Positions 11,081 to 28,801 of a stretch of 64,000 nucleotides of DNA are shown here, in pieces. Numbering within the stretch: position 1 is the first letter of the stretch; each line of letters begins with the position of its first letter. Below the pieces are notes generated by a model that saw only the letters and a program-made list of their open reading frames with translations, ran no database searches and was not told the DNA's origin. Origin of the DNA: Gnetum montanum (Eukaryota; Streptophyta; Gnetopsida; Gnetales; Gnetaceae); assembly GCA_015680685.1 (NCBI GenBank), contig MNCI01038216.1, positions 228,616 through 292,615 on the forward strand, in the 5' to 3' direction. Made by a program: the position numbers and the translations under genes.

Positions 11081-12340
11081 TTGACTAATTATTTCTTGTC
11101 TGGGCTATTAGGTTTGTAGATGATCATGGCCCCAGATGGAAAAGTCTCATCTATGATGTAAGGTCTTTCCCACAATGTTTTAAATTTGGTTCGTTGGGGT
11201 ACATGTGCAAGATTCCAATAGAGAACCTTGTCTCCTGGTTGAAACTTAACTTCCTTATTTTGAGGTCATGGCATTTCTTGTTGAATGCCTTATGCATTTT
11301 GTTGGATGACATGGCCATTAACCAATTTTTTTCTAGCAAGTTGAGACGCATTAATCATTCTTTCTGTGCTAGACNCGTCTCAACTTGCTAGAAAAAAATT
11401 GGTTAATGGCCATGTCATCCAACAAAATGCATAAGGCATTCAACAAGAAATGCCATGACCTCAAAATAAGGAAGTTAAGTTTCAACCAGGAGACAAGGTT
11501 CTCTATTGGAATCTTGCNTTGCTAATGGTACATGTTAGGATTTTTGTAATTTCTCGATTAGTGACCTTAGCTTAACCATTGGCTTAGGGGTGATATGGTG
11601 TTATGAGTTTATGTTCAACCCCTAAGCATTGCATCAGTTACCAAAAAGTGGCACCTATAAAATGAGTTCCATTATCAGAAATTAATGCACGAGGTACACC
11701 AAACCTATTTACGATGTTTTCTTATATAAACCGAGTAACAGTGGTGGATGTACAGTTAATGACAGCTGCTGTTTCTGCCCACTCGATACAATAGTCAAGT
11801 GTGACTATTATATATGCCTTTCCATTCGATAAAGGTGTGATGGGACCCATAAAGTCAATGCCCCAAATATTGAATGGCTCGAGAGCTTGTATCCATTATT
11901 GTGGCCCCTTCATTCAAGCTATCATTCCACCATTCCTCTAGCAATGATCACAAGTACGGACAAATTGGTATGCATCCTAAAGATTGTTGGCCAATAATAC
12001 CCTGCCATGAGGATTTTTATGGCTGTGCATCTCCTAGCATAATGGTCCCCATAAGGACCTTCGTGAGCATCCTGAAGAATGCATAGTTGATCCATATCAG
12101 GGACACACCAACGTACCAGTTCATCAAGACAAACTTGGTAAAGGTTTCCATCAATCTCCATGAAATGCTTAACCCGATGAAGAAACTATTGTTTCTTTCT
12201 AGTGTCCAACCCTTGCAATAGTTCTTGCTTGAGTAGATAAGTGAGGATTGTGTCATACCATTTTGGTTCATCATGCATTTGTGTATTAATAGCTCCTACA
12301 AGGAGAGATTCATCAAGGAATTAGTCAAATAAAGGGCTTT
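11080..12340 (-). pseudogene. Integrase, element C
   Basis: Minus-strand integrase following RNase H. The zinc-binding region is at about 12250-11930 (VRWCVPDMDQL, DAHEGPYGDHY). The second catalytic Asp is in ISDNGTHFIGATFW (about 11690-11640) and the catalytic Glu region reads VTNREITKIL (about 11555-11525). The frame is then cut at the N at 11518. It resumes beyond the N at 11375 with the C-terminal part (LMRLNLLEKN, NKMHKAFNKKCHDL, AHVPQRTKF). About 60 residues present in element E between these points are missing. In-frame stops confirm loss of function. Confidence 0.8.
11207..11517. repeat. 142-bp inverted duplication bounded by Ns inside integrase
   Basis: 11376-11517 is the exact reverse complement of 11207-11348, with Ns at 11375 and 11518. 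It replaces integrase coding sequence that is present in element E. Best read as a wrongly joined contig over an unresolved stretch. Confidence 0.88.
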
Positions 12341-12364
12341 CTTTCTTCTTATCATCCCACCTTA

Positions 12365-13990
12365 GTCACGATAAGTGATTCGTAACCACATTCTCCACAC
12401 CTTTATGATCTACCATTGTGACATCAAATTCCTGCAAAATAATGAGTCACCATATGACATGGGGGCTCACCATTGATTTGTTCAATAGAAATCTGATGGC
12501 ACTATGATCTGTGTGCACAAACACTTTGTAGCCAAGCACATAGTGCCTAAACTTCTCTAAGGCAAATACCATTGCCATCAACTCCTTTTCTATGATGGTG
12601 TAGTTCAGTTATGCACCCGCAATGCTCCAACTTGCACAGTGAATGTAATATGGACATTTTTGATCATCCATCTATGTAAGCATTGCCCCCAAAGTGTAAT
12701 TTGATGCATTAGTCATCATATGAAATGGTTTGGACCAATCTGGTGCTTGAAGAATAGGAGTTTCAAAAAGATTTTACTTCAATTATTGAAATACTACTTC
12801 ACATGCAGGGATCCAGATGAACAATGCATCCTTCTTTGTTAATTCTACCAATGGCTTGATGATTTTGGAAAAATTCTCAATGAAGCGCCAATAGTAGCCA
12901 GTATGACCAAGGAATGACCGCACTTCTTTGACTGTTTCAAGTTGACCAGTTATTCCTTAGATAAACCTTATTTTTTTAAGGTCCACCTCGATTCCTACTT
13001 TTGATATGCGTTGCCCCAAGACTTACCTTCCTAGACCATAAGATGGCTCTTTTGCCAATTAAGCTAGAGGTTTGTTTGGACACATCTCTTCAACACCTCC
13101 TCAAGATGGTCCAAGGCTTGCTCAAATGTAGCTCCATAGGCAGAGAAATCATCCATAAAGACTTCTACCCCGCTACCAATCTATTATTGGAAAATGCTGA
13201 GAATTAATCTTTGAAATGTGGCTGGGGCATTACATAGATCAAATGGCATCTAACGGTAAGCAAAAGTCCCCCAAGGATTTGTAAAAGTTGTCTTTTCCTG
13301 GTCCTCTATTGTAATCTGAATTTGGTTATAGCCACTATAACCATCCAGAAATCTGTAATAATAGTGCCCAGAAATGGTGTCCAACACTTGGTCAACAAAA
13401 GGAAATGAAAAATGATCCTTGAAAGTTGCCATGTTGAGCAACCGAAAATCAATGCACACCTACCATTTGCCTCCTTTCTTTAGTATGATTACGAGTGGAC
13501 TAACCCACTTGCTATCTACGATAGGGTAGATGAATCCTACTTCGAGGAGTTGTTCAATCTCCTCTTTGACATTTAACTTGGAATTAAAACGTCAATGCGG
13601 TTGTCATTTTGGCTTGACAACGGGGTCAGTATATATTTGGTGCTAGCATATTCTTGGAGCTATCCCAGTGAGTTCAGAATATGACCAGGAGAAGGCTGCT
13701 GACCATTTTTCCACAAATTTTATCAACTTTCTCTTCTATTCAATAGCAAGCTTGGCATTAATGATAACTAACCTTCCATTTTTCAAAAATACATAATCCA
13801 TTCCAACTGGTAGTGTCTTCAATTCAAGGGGCTCTTGTTTAAAATTGTTAGGAATTTCTAGCTTGTCCCAATTGATATCATCATTTGCTCCTTTGGAGAG
13901 TTGATGATGAACTTGCTCGAGTTCATCCATACTTGCAACATATTTATACATTAGGCCCTTAGTAGGTTCCATGCATAATGTATTGTTGCT
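12365..13990 (-). pseudogene. Reverse transcriptase and RNase H, element C
   Basis: Starts near 13972 (MEPTKGLMYKYV, ELEQVHHQL). RT blocks follow: EEIEQLLEVGFIYPI, WVSPLVI, CIDFRLLNMATFKDHF, PFVDQVLDTI, FLDGYSGYNQIQI, EKTTFTNPWGTFAYR. The catalytic FMDD is intact at 13159-13148 (VEVFMDDFSAYG). RNase H begins near 12720 with MTNAS, where Ty3/gypsy enzymes usually have D at the N position, and continues with EKELM, FVHTDHSAIRFL and NHLS. Stops, several of them TAG, interrupt the frame. Confidence 0.85.
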
Positions 13991-14039
13991 AGAATCAGTT
14001 GTCAGCCACTGGGTGCCTTCTTATTTTGTGCCTACTGCA

Positions 14040-14660
14040 TACAAACATCTCTAGATCTCAGCTTCTGGTGCACATTTTTTGCATGAAAAGATAGATGTTT
14101 GCTTTACTGACCATAACTTCTCCACACAATGGCACTTGGAATCACTGTACATGATACATGAAACTCTCTTCTTCTTGATCTTCCCAAACTCATTTTCTTT
14201 TGATATTTCTAAGGAAAGATCTCTAATGCCCATTTTGGCATCAATAGTACTTAACCATGCCCTTTCCATAATAATTGGAAAGTCCCCCTTGCAGTTCTCT
14301 ACTTTAATTACTAGAAAATTAATGGGATATGACCACCCACAAAAGGTGGTGACAATGTCCTTAACTAGTCCCAATGGAATAGTGATGGACTAGTCTGCCA
14401 GTTCTAGCCGGATGTTGCTCTTCTTCAAGGAAGGAAGGTTCCACATTGTATACATCTCATGCAAGATCAAATTAACATCAGAACAAGAGTTAAGAAGAGC
14501 TTTACAAGGCTTATTCCCAACAATTTACAAGTAAACTGGGGGACTCCTAGGATCAACTAGTTTTTTGGGTAGGTTACCAGATCGAATCCAATTGGATACA
14601 GCATGTGTTAGCATTACAGTATGGATTCAAGAAGGATTTTGATTTGAAGGGAACTCAGAT
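14040..14660 (-). pseudogene. Aspartic protease, element C
   Basis: The region encoding CKALLNSCSDVNLI corresponds to CKALLDSGSSVNLI in element E, so the catalytic D-S-G has become N-S-C. Downstream, GLVKDIVTTFCGWSYPINF, FPIIMERAWLSTIDAKMGIR and LSLEISKEN align with the E protease. The longest open stretch is 14374-14051. It ends before the RT-proximal spacer starting with MEPTKG. Confidence 0.8.
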
Positions 14661-14851
14661 AAAAAAGAAATACAAGAAGTTGGAGGAGTAGGGTTACCAA
14701 CCACCAATGTGTCCGAGAGCTTTGGTGGACTGTGAGGTTAGAAGAAGGGTCTTTTCTTTGTTCATGGTTCCGACCTGCTTGATGGGTTAACCAATTGTAG
14801 ATTAATTACCCTTGTAATGTTCCTTTGCTATAGTTGTGCAAGTAGTTCACC

Positions 14852-16977
14852 CTATATGGATGAAGCAGGTGGTAGCTGTGCAGGAGGTGGAGGAGTAGGT
14901 GCAGGAATAGGAGGTGCATGAGGGTAGTAGGTGGCATCCCTCCTTAGATAGGATGATTGGTATGTTTCAAGAGGGTAGTGGTGAGGTTGGTAAGCAGCAA
15001 CATGACTAGAGGAGTCCCTTGGAGATGAAGGTTGTTGAACGTAGTAACCGTAGGGATCTAGTTGTCGGTAAGAGTACTGCTGCCGTGGAGGTGGCAATGC
15101 CCATGATTGTGGTTGCTGCCACTATTGGTATAATTCATAGGGTTGCAAAGGAGTTCCACTTAGATAGTATTGCTGTGGTTGGTGGAACTATCGAGGATTG
15201 CCTTGTGGATAAGGCAATCTTTTGGGCATTTGCCTTTGTGCAAGTCATGGATGTAAGGCATACATCCCAGATTCCTGCAAGTGTAATACAACTAAACAAC
15301 ATCCCTTAGGATGTTCATACTAGCAGACGTCATACCCGCCATCATTATCTAAATCACTATTCACAACCATTTTACCTTTACCCTTAGATATGACATGTTT
15401 AGCTTCCTTACGTCTCCAACGCTCATGCTCACCACTTTGCTCCTTGGACTCTTCAACANCTGGCGAATTCATCCTCACTATCACAAAATCGAACCCCCTT
15501 TTTCCATGTAGAAGGATCCCTGTTGTATTCTTCTGCACTTTCATGTTTTCTCAATTCTCCCTCCTCCTTGGCTACCTGCTCAATTAATATTTGAATCTGA
15601 TGGGCACTTAACTCTATCAATCTCCCTTAGGCATAGACACTAAGGGTTTTCCTGGTTTTAGATCATAACCTGTCTATGATATGGTGAAGTTGATCAAGTT
15701 GAGAGTATCCGTGGCTAGGACACCTATGTAACAGAGAGTAGTATTGGCCAATAGCAGCATCCAAAGGCTCATGATTCCCTTGTTTCCACCCTTGAATTTT
15801 TTTTCTTAGATTGGATACTCGAGAGTACGTTTGATATTTGTCATTGAATAATTTCAACATCGTACTCTATCGCCTGATTGATTCTGATTCCAAGGACCGA
15901 TACCAATTTTTTGCTTCCTTTGTGAGTGTCTTTGGAAATAATTTCAAATTTTTCCATTTGTTCTCAATATTCGCACATGCATCTTGGAAGGCCTGGAGAT
16001 GATTTTGTGGATTAGCATCATATCCTCCCTCAAACCGAGGGATGTTGTTCATATTCAACCTCTTTATTTTGCTGTCCTTCACATGCCCTATTGGAATCCT
16101 CACAACCTCTACAATATTCAACATGCCTCGAGTAGCAAGTAAAGGTTCATCAAGTCCATGATGGTGGTGCCTACGATGTTCTCTACTGGCCCTTCTTTCT
16201 TGATGATGGGCCTCTCTAACTTGCCCACATCTTCGATCATGACTATCTTGACGGTCCCTTTTATTATTCTGGTCCCATTGATCACCTCCATCATGGTTAT
16301 TTCTTCTGCAGCCACGATCTGAACCAAATGAAGAAGAAGATGACAACAATGAAGGGGAAGAAGAAGGGGCCTTGCTCCACGCTGACACCTATCATCCTTC
16401 CTTCGATGCTTGTGACCATGATCATGATCATGATCTCCTTTGTCTCCCTTTTCTTGACTCACTTCTCCAAATCCATTTTTGTCATTGGAACCATTTTGAC
16501 CAGAACCTAGATTATGGATTGTGAATTGTACATTCCGGTTGAGGGCTCCTTGAACAAAGTCAAAGAGAGGAGAATCACTAAAGAAGTGATACCTTCATCT
16601 ATTAGGCTTAGCGAAGGTGGAAAGATATTCGACCCCTTGCCCTTCATAAGCTCGTGTTGGTGCTCCAGCTATCGATCCCTTAATCTTTACACTTCAGTGG
16701 GATAATAATCCCTTAAGTCAGGATAACACATCTCGTATTCTCCATGGAGATGTTGAAGCCCGTGTCGTGCGAGCATTAGTTGGAGCATTACTAGAATAGA
16801 TTAGTTAGGTGGCAACACAATGTTGCCTTCCATATTGAACCACCGCATCAGTTCATCTTGATGAAAGATGAAGATAAAGTTTAGTACATACTCATCAGGA
16901 TGAGCATATACCACCCGGTATTGCTAAGGCACTTGAACTGCCCTGGGCAAAGATGGGCTCCTATGAGAAGAAGACAT
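14852..16977 (-). pseudogene. gag, element C
   Basis: ATG at 16977 (MSSSH). The N-terminal block VVYAHPDEYVLNF is at about 16910, then a His/Asp/Arg-rich basic stretch. The core at 16090-15670 reads NMNNIPRFEGGYDANPQNHL, KLFPKTLTKEAKNWYRSLES, LFNDKYQTYSRVSNLRKKI and QYYSLLHRCPSHGYSQ. W in RRWSTML is replaced by TAG. The C-terminal part has KGKGKMVV, an imperfect knuckle YDVC..EHPKGC (about 15335-15300) and a Tyr/Pro/Gln-rich tail (15097-14852). An N at 15459 interrupts it. Confidence 0.88.
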
Positions 16978-17113
16978 TTTGTGTTAATAAACAATGTGCA
17001 TTTGACATTCAATTTAATGATAATAATTTTTATTTTTGTAGGATTTGACTCTTAGGGTTCGAACAACAAGGTTACTAAGTTTCACTGGGTTTAGATAGCG
17101 CATGAAGAACTAC

Positions 17114-17133
17114 AGTCCCCGATAACGATGCCA
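17114..17133 (-). other. Primer-binding site, element C
   Basis: On the minus strand TGGCATCGTTATCGGGGACT, one base inside the 5' LTR; tRNA-Asp-like with two changes from the copy in element A. Confidence 0.8.
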
Positions 17134-17134
17134 A

Positions 17135-17993
17135 TGATGAGTAGCAAGGTACCCCTATGCCCAACCATATGAATCACAGGCGTTCACGTGTGATCCAGTC
17201 AAATTCCACAGACTATAATTACTAAGTACACTAGGGCTAAATAGTGTGTATTTGTTGTTTGTTCATTGTCTTCCTAGTCCCACTTGTGGAATGCAATTGT
17301 ATGGTTAAGTGTGACTAAGGCATAAGATTTTTATTATTTTTTTTATGATATTACTCACCTAAAACAAGAATAAAAGTAAAAGTGATTAATTGCTAAGTAA
17401 ACTATGGTCTAATCTAGCCTAACACAAGTAACTATTCCCACTTCCTGAACACATCTTGAACTTTGTGCAAACACTGTTGGGCTATCAAACGCTAACCATT
17501 TCTGAGCTACCAAGTGTCACACATATGTTCGAAGGGATCATGCTTGTGTATCTTAATAAGTTGCTTGATTAATCAAAATGAATTACTGCATAAATAACAT
17601 TTATGTAAATTGCATGAAATATAAATGCATAAGAAAGAAAGTCTCAAGTGCTACAAGGATGAATCAAAGAGTTCATCTTTATTGCCAACACAATGGTGTG
17701 TTCAAGTACATCAATGCTTGAATAAAGATCCGTCCACACTTAGACCTCCTGCTACAGGCACTTGGAAAATATTTTAACTTTCAAATGGACAAACTACAAG
17801 AGTTTTGCTACTTGACTACCAAAAACTTATTCCCAATTATGTGCCTAGGTGTTGTATTTATAAACCCGAGAGTAACCCTACAATATCGAATGTACGATAT
17901 TGCATCTTAGGCTACAATATCGCGTACCTGATATCATGTATCCGATATTGTAGCCACCCCGATATCGAAGCATATGAAAAACATGATTTATCA
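17135..17993 (-). repeat. 5' LTR of element C
   Basis: An 859-bp LTR; on the minus strand TGATAAATCATG...GCTACTCATCA. TATA segment at 17855-17862 with CGATATCG/ACGATATTG motifs upstream in U3 (17878-17972). Very similar to the 3' LTR apart from the TATA-region deletion there. Confidence 0.9.
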
Positions 17994-18390
17994 CATTTTG
18001 ATACTTGATTGGATTAGCAGTCAAGAGATAGTGTACATCTAGTTTATTAAATTTACAGTGATGTAAGTAAAATTATCTCTTGCATTCTACATTAGACCAT
18101 ATATGTGTTAAAACCTTCTGCTTGACTAATTGGTGAATATGCTTAGGATTTTGTTGCACATCCTCCCAAGAGATTTATTTTCTCAACCATTACATTACCT
18201 AAAAATACCAATCATGGTCTCATGATTCCTCAAGAAATATTTTAGAGAATTTGTATTGCCTTGAGATATGTTAGCTATCAGTGTATGTCATGAATTGACA
18301 TAAGCTTCTATTTCTAAAGATAATAAATTGCATTCACATAATAATATTGAATTAGTTATTTACATCTTCACCTTTAACTTATCAAGAAGA
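17994..18390. other. Target-site continuation and unannotated flank
   Basis: 17994-18060 continues the second copy of the 253-bp tandem duplication after element C (CATTTTGATACTTGATTGG, TCAAGAGATAGTG). From 18061 to 18390 I see only AT-rich sequence without coding signal. Confidence 0.6.
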
Positions 18391-19370
18391 AAAGTTTTTT
18401 ACACTCTTTCAATATCTTTTCAAAGCTTAGCATTAAGTCTAGGTTCCCAAATAATGCATCCATACGATATTGTAGGATAGATGATAGCCTGAAAATTTTG
18501 CTTTTTGACCTTCCAAGCCTAAAGTCCTAAATCCTTGCACTTGTTTTTGAAAGCATACAAAGGCTTAAAACCCCCTACTAGTTTTTCTTTGATGCACTTC
18601 CTCCACATGTAATTGTTCATATAAATGAGATCCAAATATTTAAAAGAATCTACTATTTGCACATTAATACCTCCAAAATGAAAGCTATAATATGTATTTC
18701 TTGTACCCCATATCATCAATTTGGTTTTATCCACATTCAGTTAAAGACTAAATGAGCAATAATAATTTTCTAAAATCTATAACATATTTTGGATACCTTT
18801 TGTAGTAGTGGAGATCAAGGAAGTATCATTTGCATATAAAGGAAGATTCATTTCTTTGGATTCAATTTTGATAGTATGACCATCTTATCCATTGCACAAC
18901 CATTTCTCCATTTCATCAATAAAGACACCAAAGAAAGTTAGAGAAAGTGGATAACCTTGCTTAACTCCAATTTTTCTCTAAAATTGAAATTTTTTCTTTG
19001 AATTGCCATTTAATCAATTCCTCATACAATCTTTGAGTTGCTCCAATCAAATCTAAAGGGAGGCTAATTTTATGTAAGTGTAACCATAGTTTTGTACAAA
19101 TCATTAAATCATATGTTTTTGCAAAATCAATAGAACAAATAAAAAAAAATTATTAGGCATTTTTGCAAACTCCATGTAGTGTTTAAGAGCAACTAAATAA
19201 TCAATTATGGAGTGATTTTATTTGAAACATGCTTGACACCTTGCCCTAACCTAGTTAGCTTTAGCTCAAGAACTGATTCTCTTTTCTAGCAAAGTGCCCA
19301 ACAACTTAGTAAAAATATTACCCACAATGTTCATTCGATAATTGTTCAAAATTAGTGCCATGGACAATAC
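18390..19370 (-). pseudogene. LINE-type reverse transcriptase relic
   Basis: Non-LTR RT blocks in order on the minus strand: NIFTKLLGTLLEKRISS (about 19315), HSIIDYLVALKHYMEF, SIDFAKTYD, KLWLHLHKISLPLDLIGATQ, GVKQGYPLSLTFFGVFIDEM (about 18970), and LPLYANDTSLIS, where the usual YADD is YAND. KTKLMIWG, FKYLDLIYMNNYMW, LYAFKNKCKDLGL (about 18540) and SYGCIIWEPRL follow. Frameshifts and stops are present. No endonuclease or ORF1 is recognisable next to it, so it is a 5'-truncated dead copy. Confidence 0.75.
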
Positions 19371-20660
19371 AAAATTGGTGCCACAAACACTTGCCAATTA
19401 TGTGGTATTGGGCATGAATAAGCATTTCACGAGGAAACATTTTATAGCAAGTAATGCAGGTAGGTGCCATAGTGTTCAATGAGAAAGGAGCAAATGGTGA
19501 GGTGTCAATCATCACGATTAGACGAGTTATCCAACAATGGCATGATCTAGGAGAATGCCACTAGATTCAAGCAAATGCTATCTCAAAGGTTGATGGGCTA
19601 AAGTTCCTAGTAGCAGTGATGAGCAAGTAGGTCCCATCGGTGAAAAGTGATTCTCAACTTATCACATAGGAACACCATGGTAAGAAATGTGTTTGTTAGT
19701 CTAGCTACTCTGTAAGATTTGAAAGGGCCCATGGAACCATCGAGAACCTAGAACTTTATGATTGCAAGTTCCTTCTTCTAGTATTTGGCAGTAGGACCTT
19801 CATCATGGTTGTGATAGGGATGGACCTTCTTCATCATGGTTGTGATAGGGATGGACCTTCATCATGGTTGTGATAGGGATACACATTGTCTAGGTAGGAA
19901 GGGCTTGGCAAACTCAATGGGGAAGCTTGACGGAATCCAATATATAAATGCTATGTACCATATGTTAGTTAATACAGATATAACTAGGGCTTGGAATTTT
20001 ATTAGATAGGATAGAACTTTTATTCTTTTATTACTTGCTAATATTCTTGAATGAGAAAAACTTAACATATTAGTACATAAAAACCTCTAAGACACTCATC
20101 TCTAGGAGAAAGGTTATAAGGTTGGCACTGGTTGTGCCCCTTTTTTACCAAGCATATAAGCACTCAAGTAAAAGAAAATTATAGATATAAATAATCGTAG
20201 AAGCATTTTATTATCAAATAATTAGGCCACTTTTCCCTAATGCTTTCCTTTCACTCGTGGGCCTTTCGGTGATCAGTCTATTTTACGAACAAACTTATTC
20301 TCTTCCTGAATGTAACCCTTCTTGTTATCTCCCAAACGGTACAGTTCTTAACGAAAACAAAAACAAAATCTTAATCTGCAACGACAACAAAACGTGCCAA
20401 TAGGTTACCCTGTGACATTTAGCTGTTACCATCTTCTAATTTGCTCAAAAATTGTCTATTAAAAAAAAATATTTCTAANACGTTTTTTACATTATTCTGC
20501 AACTGCAATTTTCCGGACCTCATTCTCCCCTTTTCCCCGACATTTCACCTCAGGATAATTTTAAACCATAAATCGCCCAAACACGTTTGAGTGCTCGCTG
20601 GCCGGGTAATCAATATGTTCCACTGCTTTCACTGTTTTCCAGCGCCCAAATCAGGTTTCC
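19371..20660. other. Intergenic region upstream of the protease gene
   Basis: No gene recognised. It includes a short tandem repeat at 19796-19880 and a single N at 20479. Sequence from about 20200 is less repetitive and is probably the host gene's own 5' flank. Confidence 0.5.
19796..19880. repeat. Three tandem copies of a 28-31 bp unit
   Basis: The unit TTCATCATGGTTGTGATAGG plus GATGGACC is repeated three times in a row; the third copy diverges after GGGAT. Confidence 0.85.
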
Positions 20661-20664
20661 ATTT

Positions 20665-20670
20665 TATATA
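20665..20670 (+). promoter_or_regulatory. Putative TATA box of the cysteine protease gene
   Basis: TTTTATATACG lies 70-75 bp before the start codon at 20740, a normal distance for a plant TATA box with a short leader. It is the only good TATA candidate close upstream. Confidence 0.5.
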
Positions 20671-20700
20671 CGCAAATGTAGGCTGCTGCTGACTCTAAGG

Positions 20701-20733
20701 ATGATTTGGGTTTCATTGGTTCTGGCGGCTTGA
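20701..20733 (+). CDS. Short upstream ORF in the protease leader
   Basis: ATG at 20701 encodes MIWVSLVLAA and stops at 20731-20733, six bases before the main ATG. It would be in the mRNA if transcription starts about 30 bp after the TATA box. Translation is not shown by the sequence alone. Confidence 0.35.
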   Translation: MIWVSLVLAA

Positions 20734-20739
20734 TCAGTC

Positions 20740-26766
<6,027 letters not shown>

Positions 26767-28206
26767 TGAAACATTTACTGGTTTTATTTTTCCAATGAGT
26801 TTTGGTAGACCTTTTAGGCAGAGTCAATTGCTTTCCTTCTGAGAACTAACTTAAGAATTCCATGCGAAAATTTCCTGCTCTTACAATGCTGGAACATGTG
26901 GATAACGAACAGTAATTGATTTATTGATATAGTAATTTACCAGTCTTGACGGTTCTAAATTATTATTAGATTTTTTGTAATTTCCTAAAGCATTTTTTTT
27001 TATTTTAATGGTTTTGTTGGTGCTGTAATATTCCAAATCTGCGTGACTGAAGTAGTATAAATGCATATATTTCTTCTTCTCTCTTTTTTTATTGGATGAA
27101 TTATTGTTATAAACGTTTTGTCAAGGGTTTGGGAATTTAAAAATGCGAAATGTAGAGTGACAGCAAAGAAAATAGCTTTTGTTTAGGTAAATATGTATAT
27201 GCAATATCAATGTGAACCTGGTTTAAGGCTTTTCAAAGCAAGTGTTGGTTGCCTTCACTGTTGTATTATTTTAAGAAAATGTGTTTTTTCATCTTTGGTT
27301 TTGGCCAAGAAGCCAACTACCAGCTGTCCAAAAAGGCACTTCTGGGTCACAAGAAAATTTGATTGTAAGATTTAATTTTTAAGGAAGGGAAATTATCTTG
27401 TGGTCGAAATATAGATATACTAATCTAATTCAGACATGAGTTGAATGACCTGCCTCTTGCATCTTTCACTCAAATTTACGTTTTGAGAATTGAAATGCTT
27501 TCCACCAAGCTCATAACTAATTCAGTAATAAGTTCATGAAATTAAATTTTAATTATATTTCAGCATTCAATTGTTTTCCAAAGCAAAAAATTAGATGCTT
27601 CGCATTCTTCCTTATGTTTCTTGTAAGTTGTACTTTTCAAATAGTATGGTATGCAGTTTTGAGCGTTCAAAGCCATGAATGCGTAATATCATTAATCTTG
27701 AGATATTATTGGTAAAAGTTTGGGAGGAGTGCAGATGTAGGTGAGTGGCCAAACTAATGCCGGAAAATAGGGGGGAAATTACAAATCCTTAACAATTATG
27801 GAAAGTATGTTTTATATACAAATATACATCAATTATACGTTGGTTCATGATTATAATAACCAGCTGAATTTCAATACATCATAACTTCAAAACACCATTA
27901 TCATTGAAAGGAAAGGCCCCTTGGTTTTGGAGTATCAATACTAATTTTCACCATCTCAATTATCCTTAAAACCCTCCCATTAAGAATAGGGAAAGGATCA
28001 AGTCTTGCCTTTTATCGTAAGTGTTTTTTTAGGTTTTCAATTCCAATAAAAGGTTTCCTATAAATCAAAATATACCAATAAGGGGTTTAAATTACAAATG
28101 ATAGAAAATCATAAATCTTTGGGAAAAAATTGAGAAATAGCATTAGGAACAATTCTACATGTGCATAAGGAAAGAAAGGAAAGAGAGAATTAATGTCCAC
28201 TAGGTA
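26767..28206. other. Intergenic region downstream of the protease gene
   Basis: The 3' UTR and flank of the protease gene. AT-rich; no further gene, RNA or repeat that I can support. Confidence 0.55.
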
Positions 28207-28787
28207 TGTAACAATGTTGTCCTGATGTTGTTTCAGCACCCCAAGGAATTCACTAAGATCCAATGGATCTGGGGCAGAAGACCTAGGGAATATGCCTCTA
28301 ACAAGCAAGCAACCCAAGAGAGAGCACAAGTAGCAACACAGCTTCTTAATATACATATGGGAATGCACCTCACAAAGGACACTAACTCCAAACGAGGACC
28401 TTACAAACAAGCACACAAGCAACCCTGTAGACAACATCGGTAAAAGGGGAAATGATGCATCTACAAGGGGTGGTGCCTCACCCCTAGAACCCTCACGATC
28501 TGGTACAACGTTTAGCTTGGCACTATACCAAAACTATCCAATCCTAGCTGCCTACATATCTACAACCATCGTAGAATCAGGGCCATGTAGTTCTCCAAGT
28601 GAAGGTAGTATGAAGAAAATTTAGAGAGAGTTGCAACAGGAGGGTATCTTGTTGCTGGCTTGGTACCGCCAAGCCCAAATGGGTTTTCTAACACTTGAGA
28701 GTCACCCAAGGGTGCCTCAGAGTGTTCCATGGCCCCCGAACCATGGGGAGAGCCTATGAAAACCACCACCCTGAGACATCTCTCACA
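28207..28787 (-). repeat. 3' LTR of element D
   Basis: A 581-bp LTR; on the plus strand TGTAACAATG...GACATCTCTCACA. Matches 34111-34690 along its length. Confidence 0.88.
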
Positions 28788-28801
28788 ATCCTCCCCCACA
28801 C
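28788..28801 (-). other. Polypurine tract, element D
   Basis: On the minus strand TGTGGGGGAGGAT, directly upstream of the 3' LTR. Confidence 0.65.

Larger units (their letters stand above)
8432..17993 (-). mobile_element. Element C: complete Athila-like Ty3/gypsy retrotransposon
   Basis: A 9562-bp minus-strand element with the target duplication CATTT (8427-8431 and 17994-17998). From right to left: 5' LTR, primer site, gag, protease, RT, RNase H, integrase, an ORF-free spacer of about 1.8 kb, 3' LTR. The order PR-RT-RH-INT is that of Ty3/gypsy, and the RT motif FLDGYSGYNQI with a tRNA-Asp-type primer favours the Athila branch. Many stops make it non-functional. Ns at 10113, 11375, 11518 and 15459 lie inside it. 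Confidence 0.9.
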
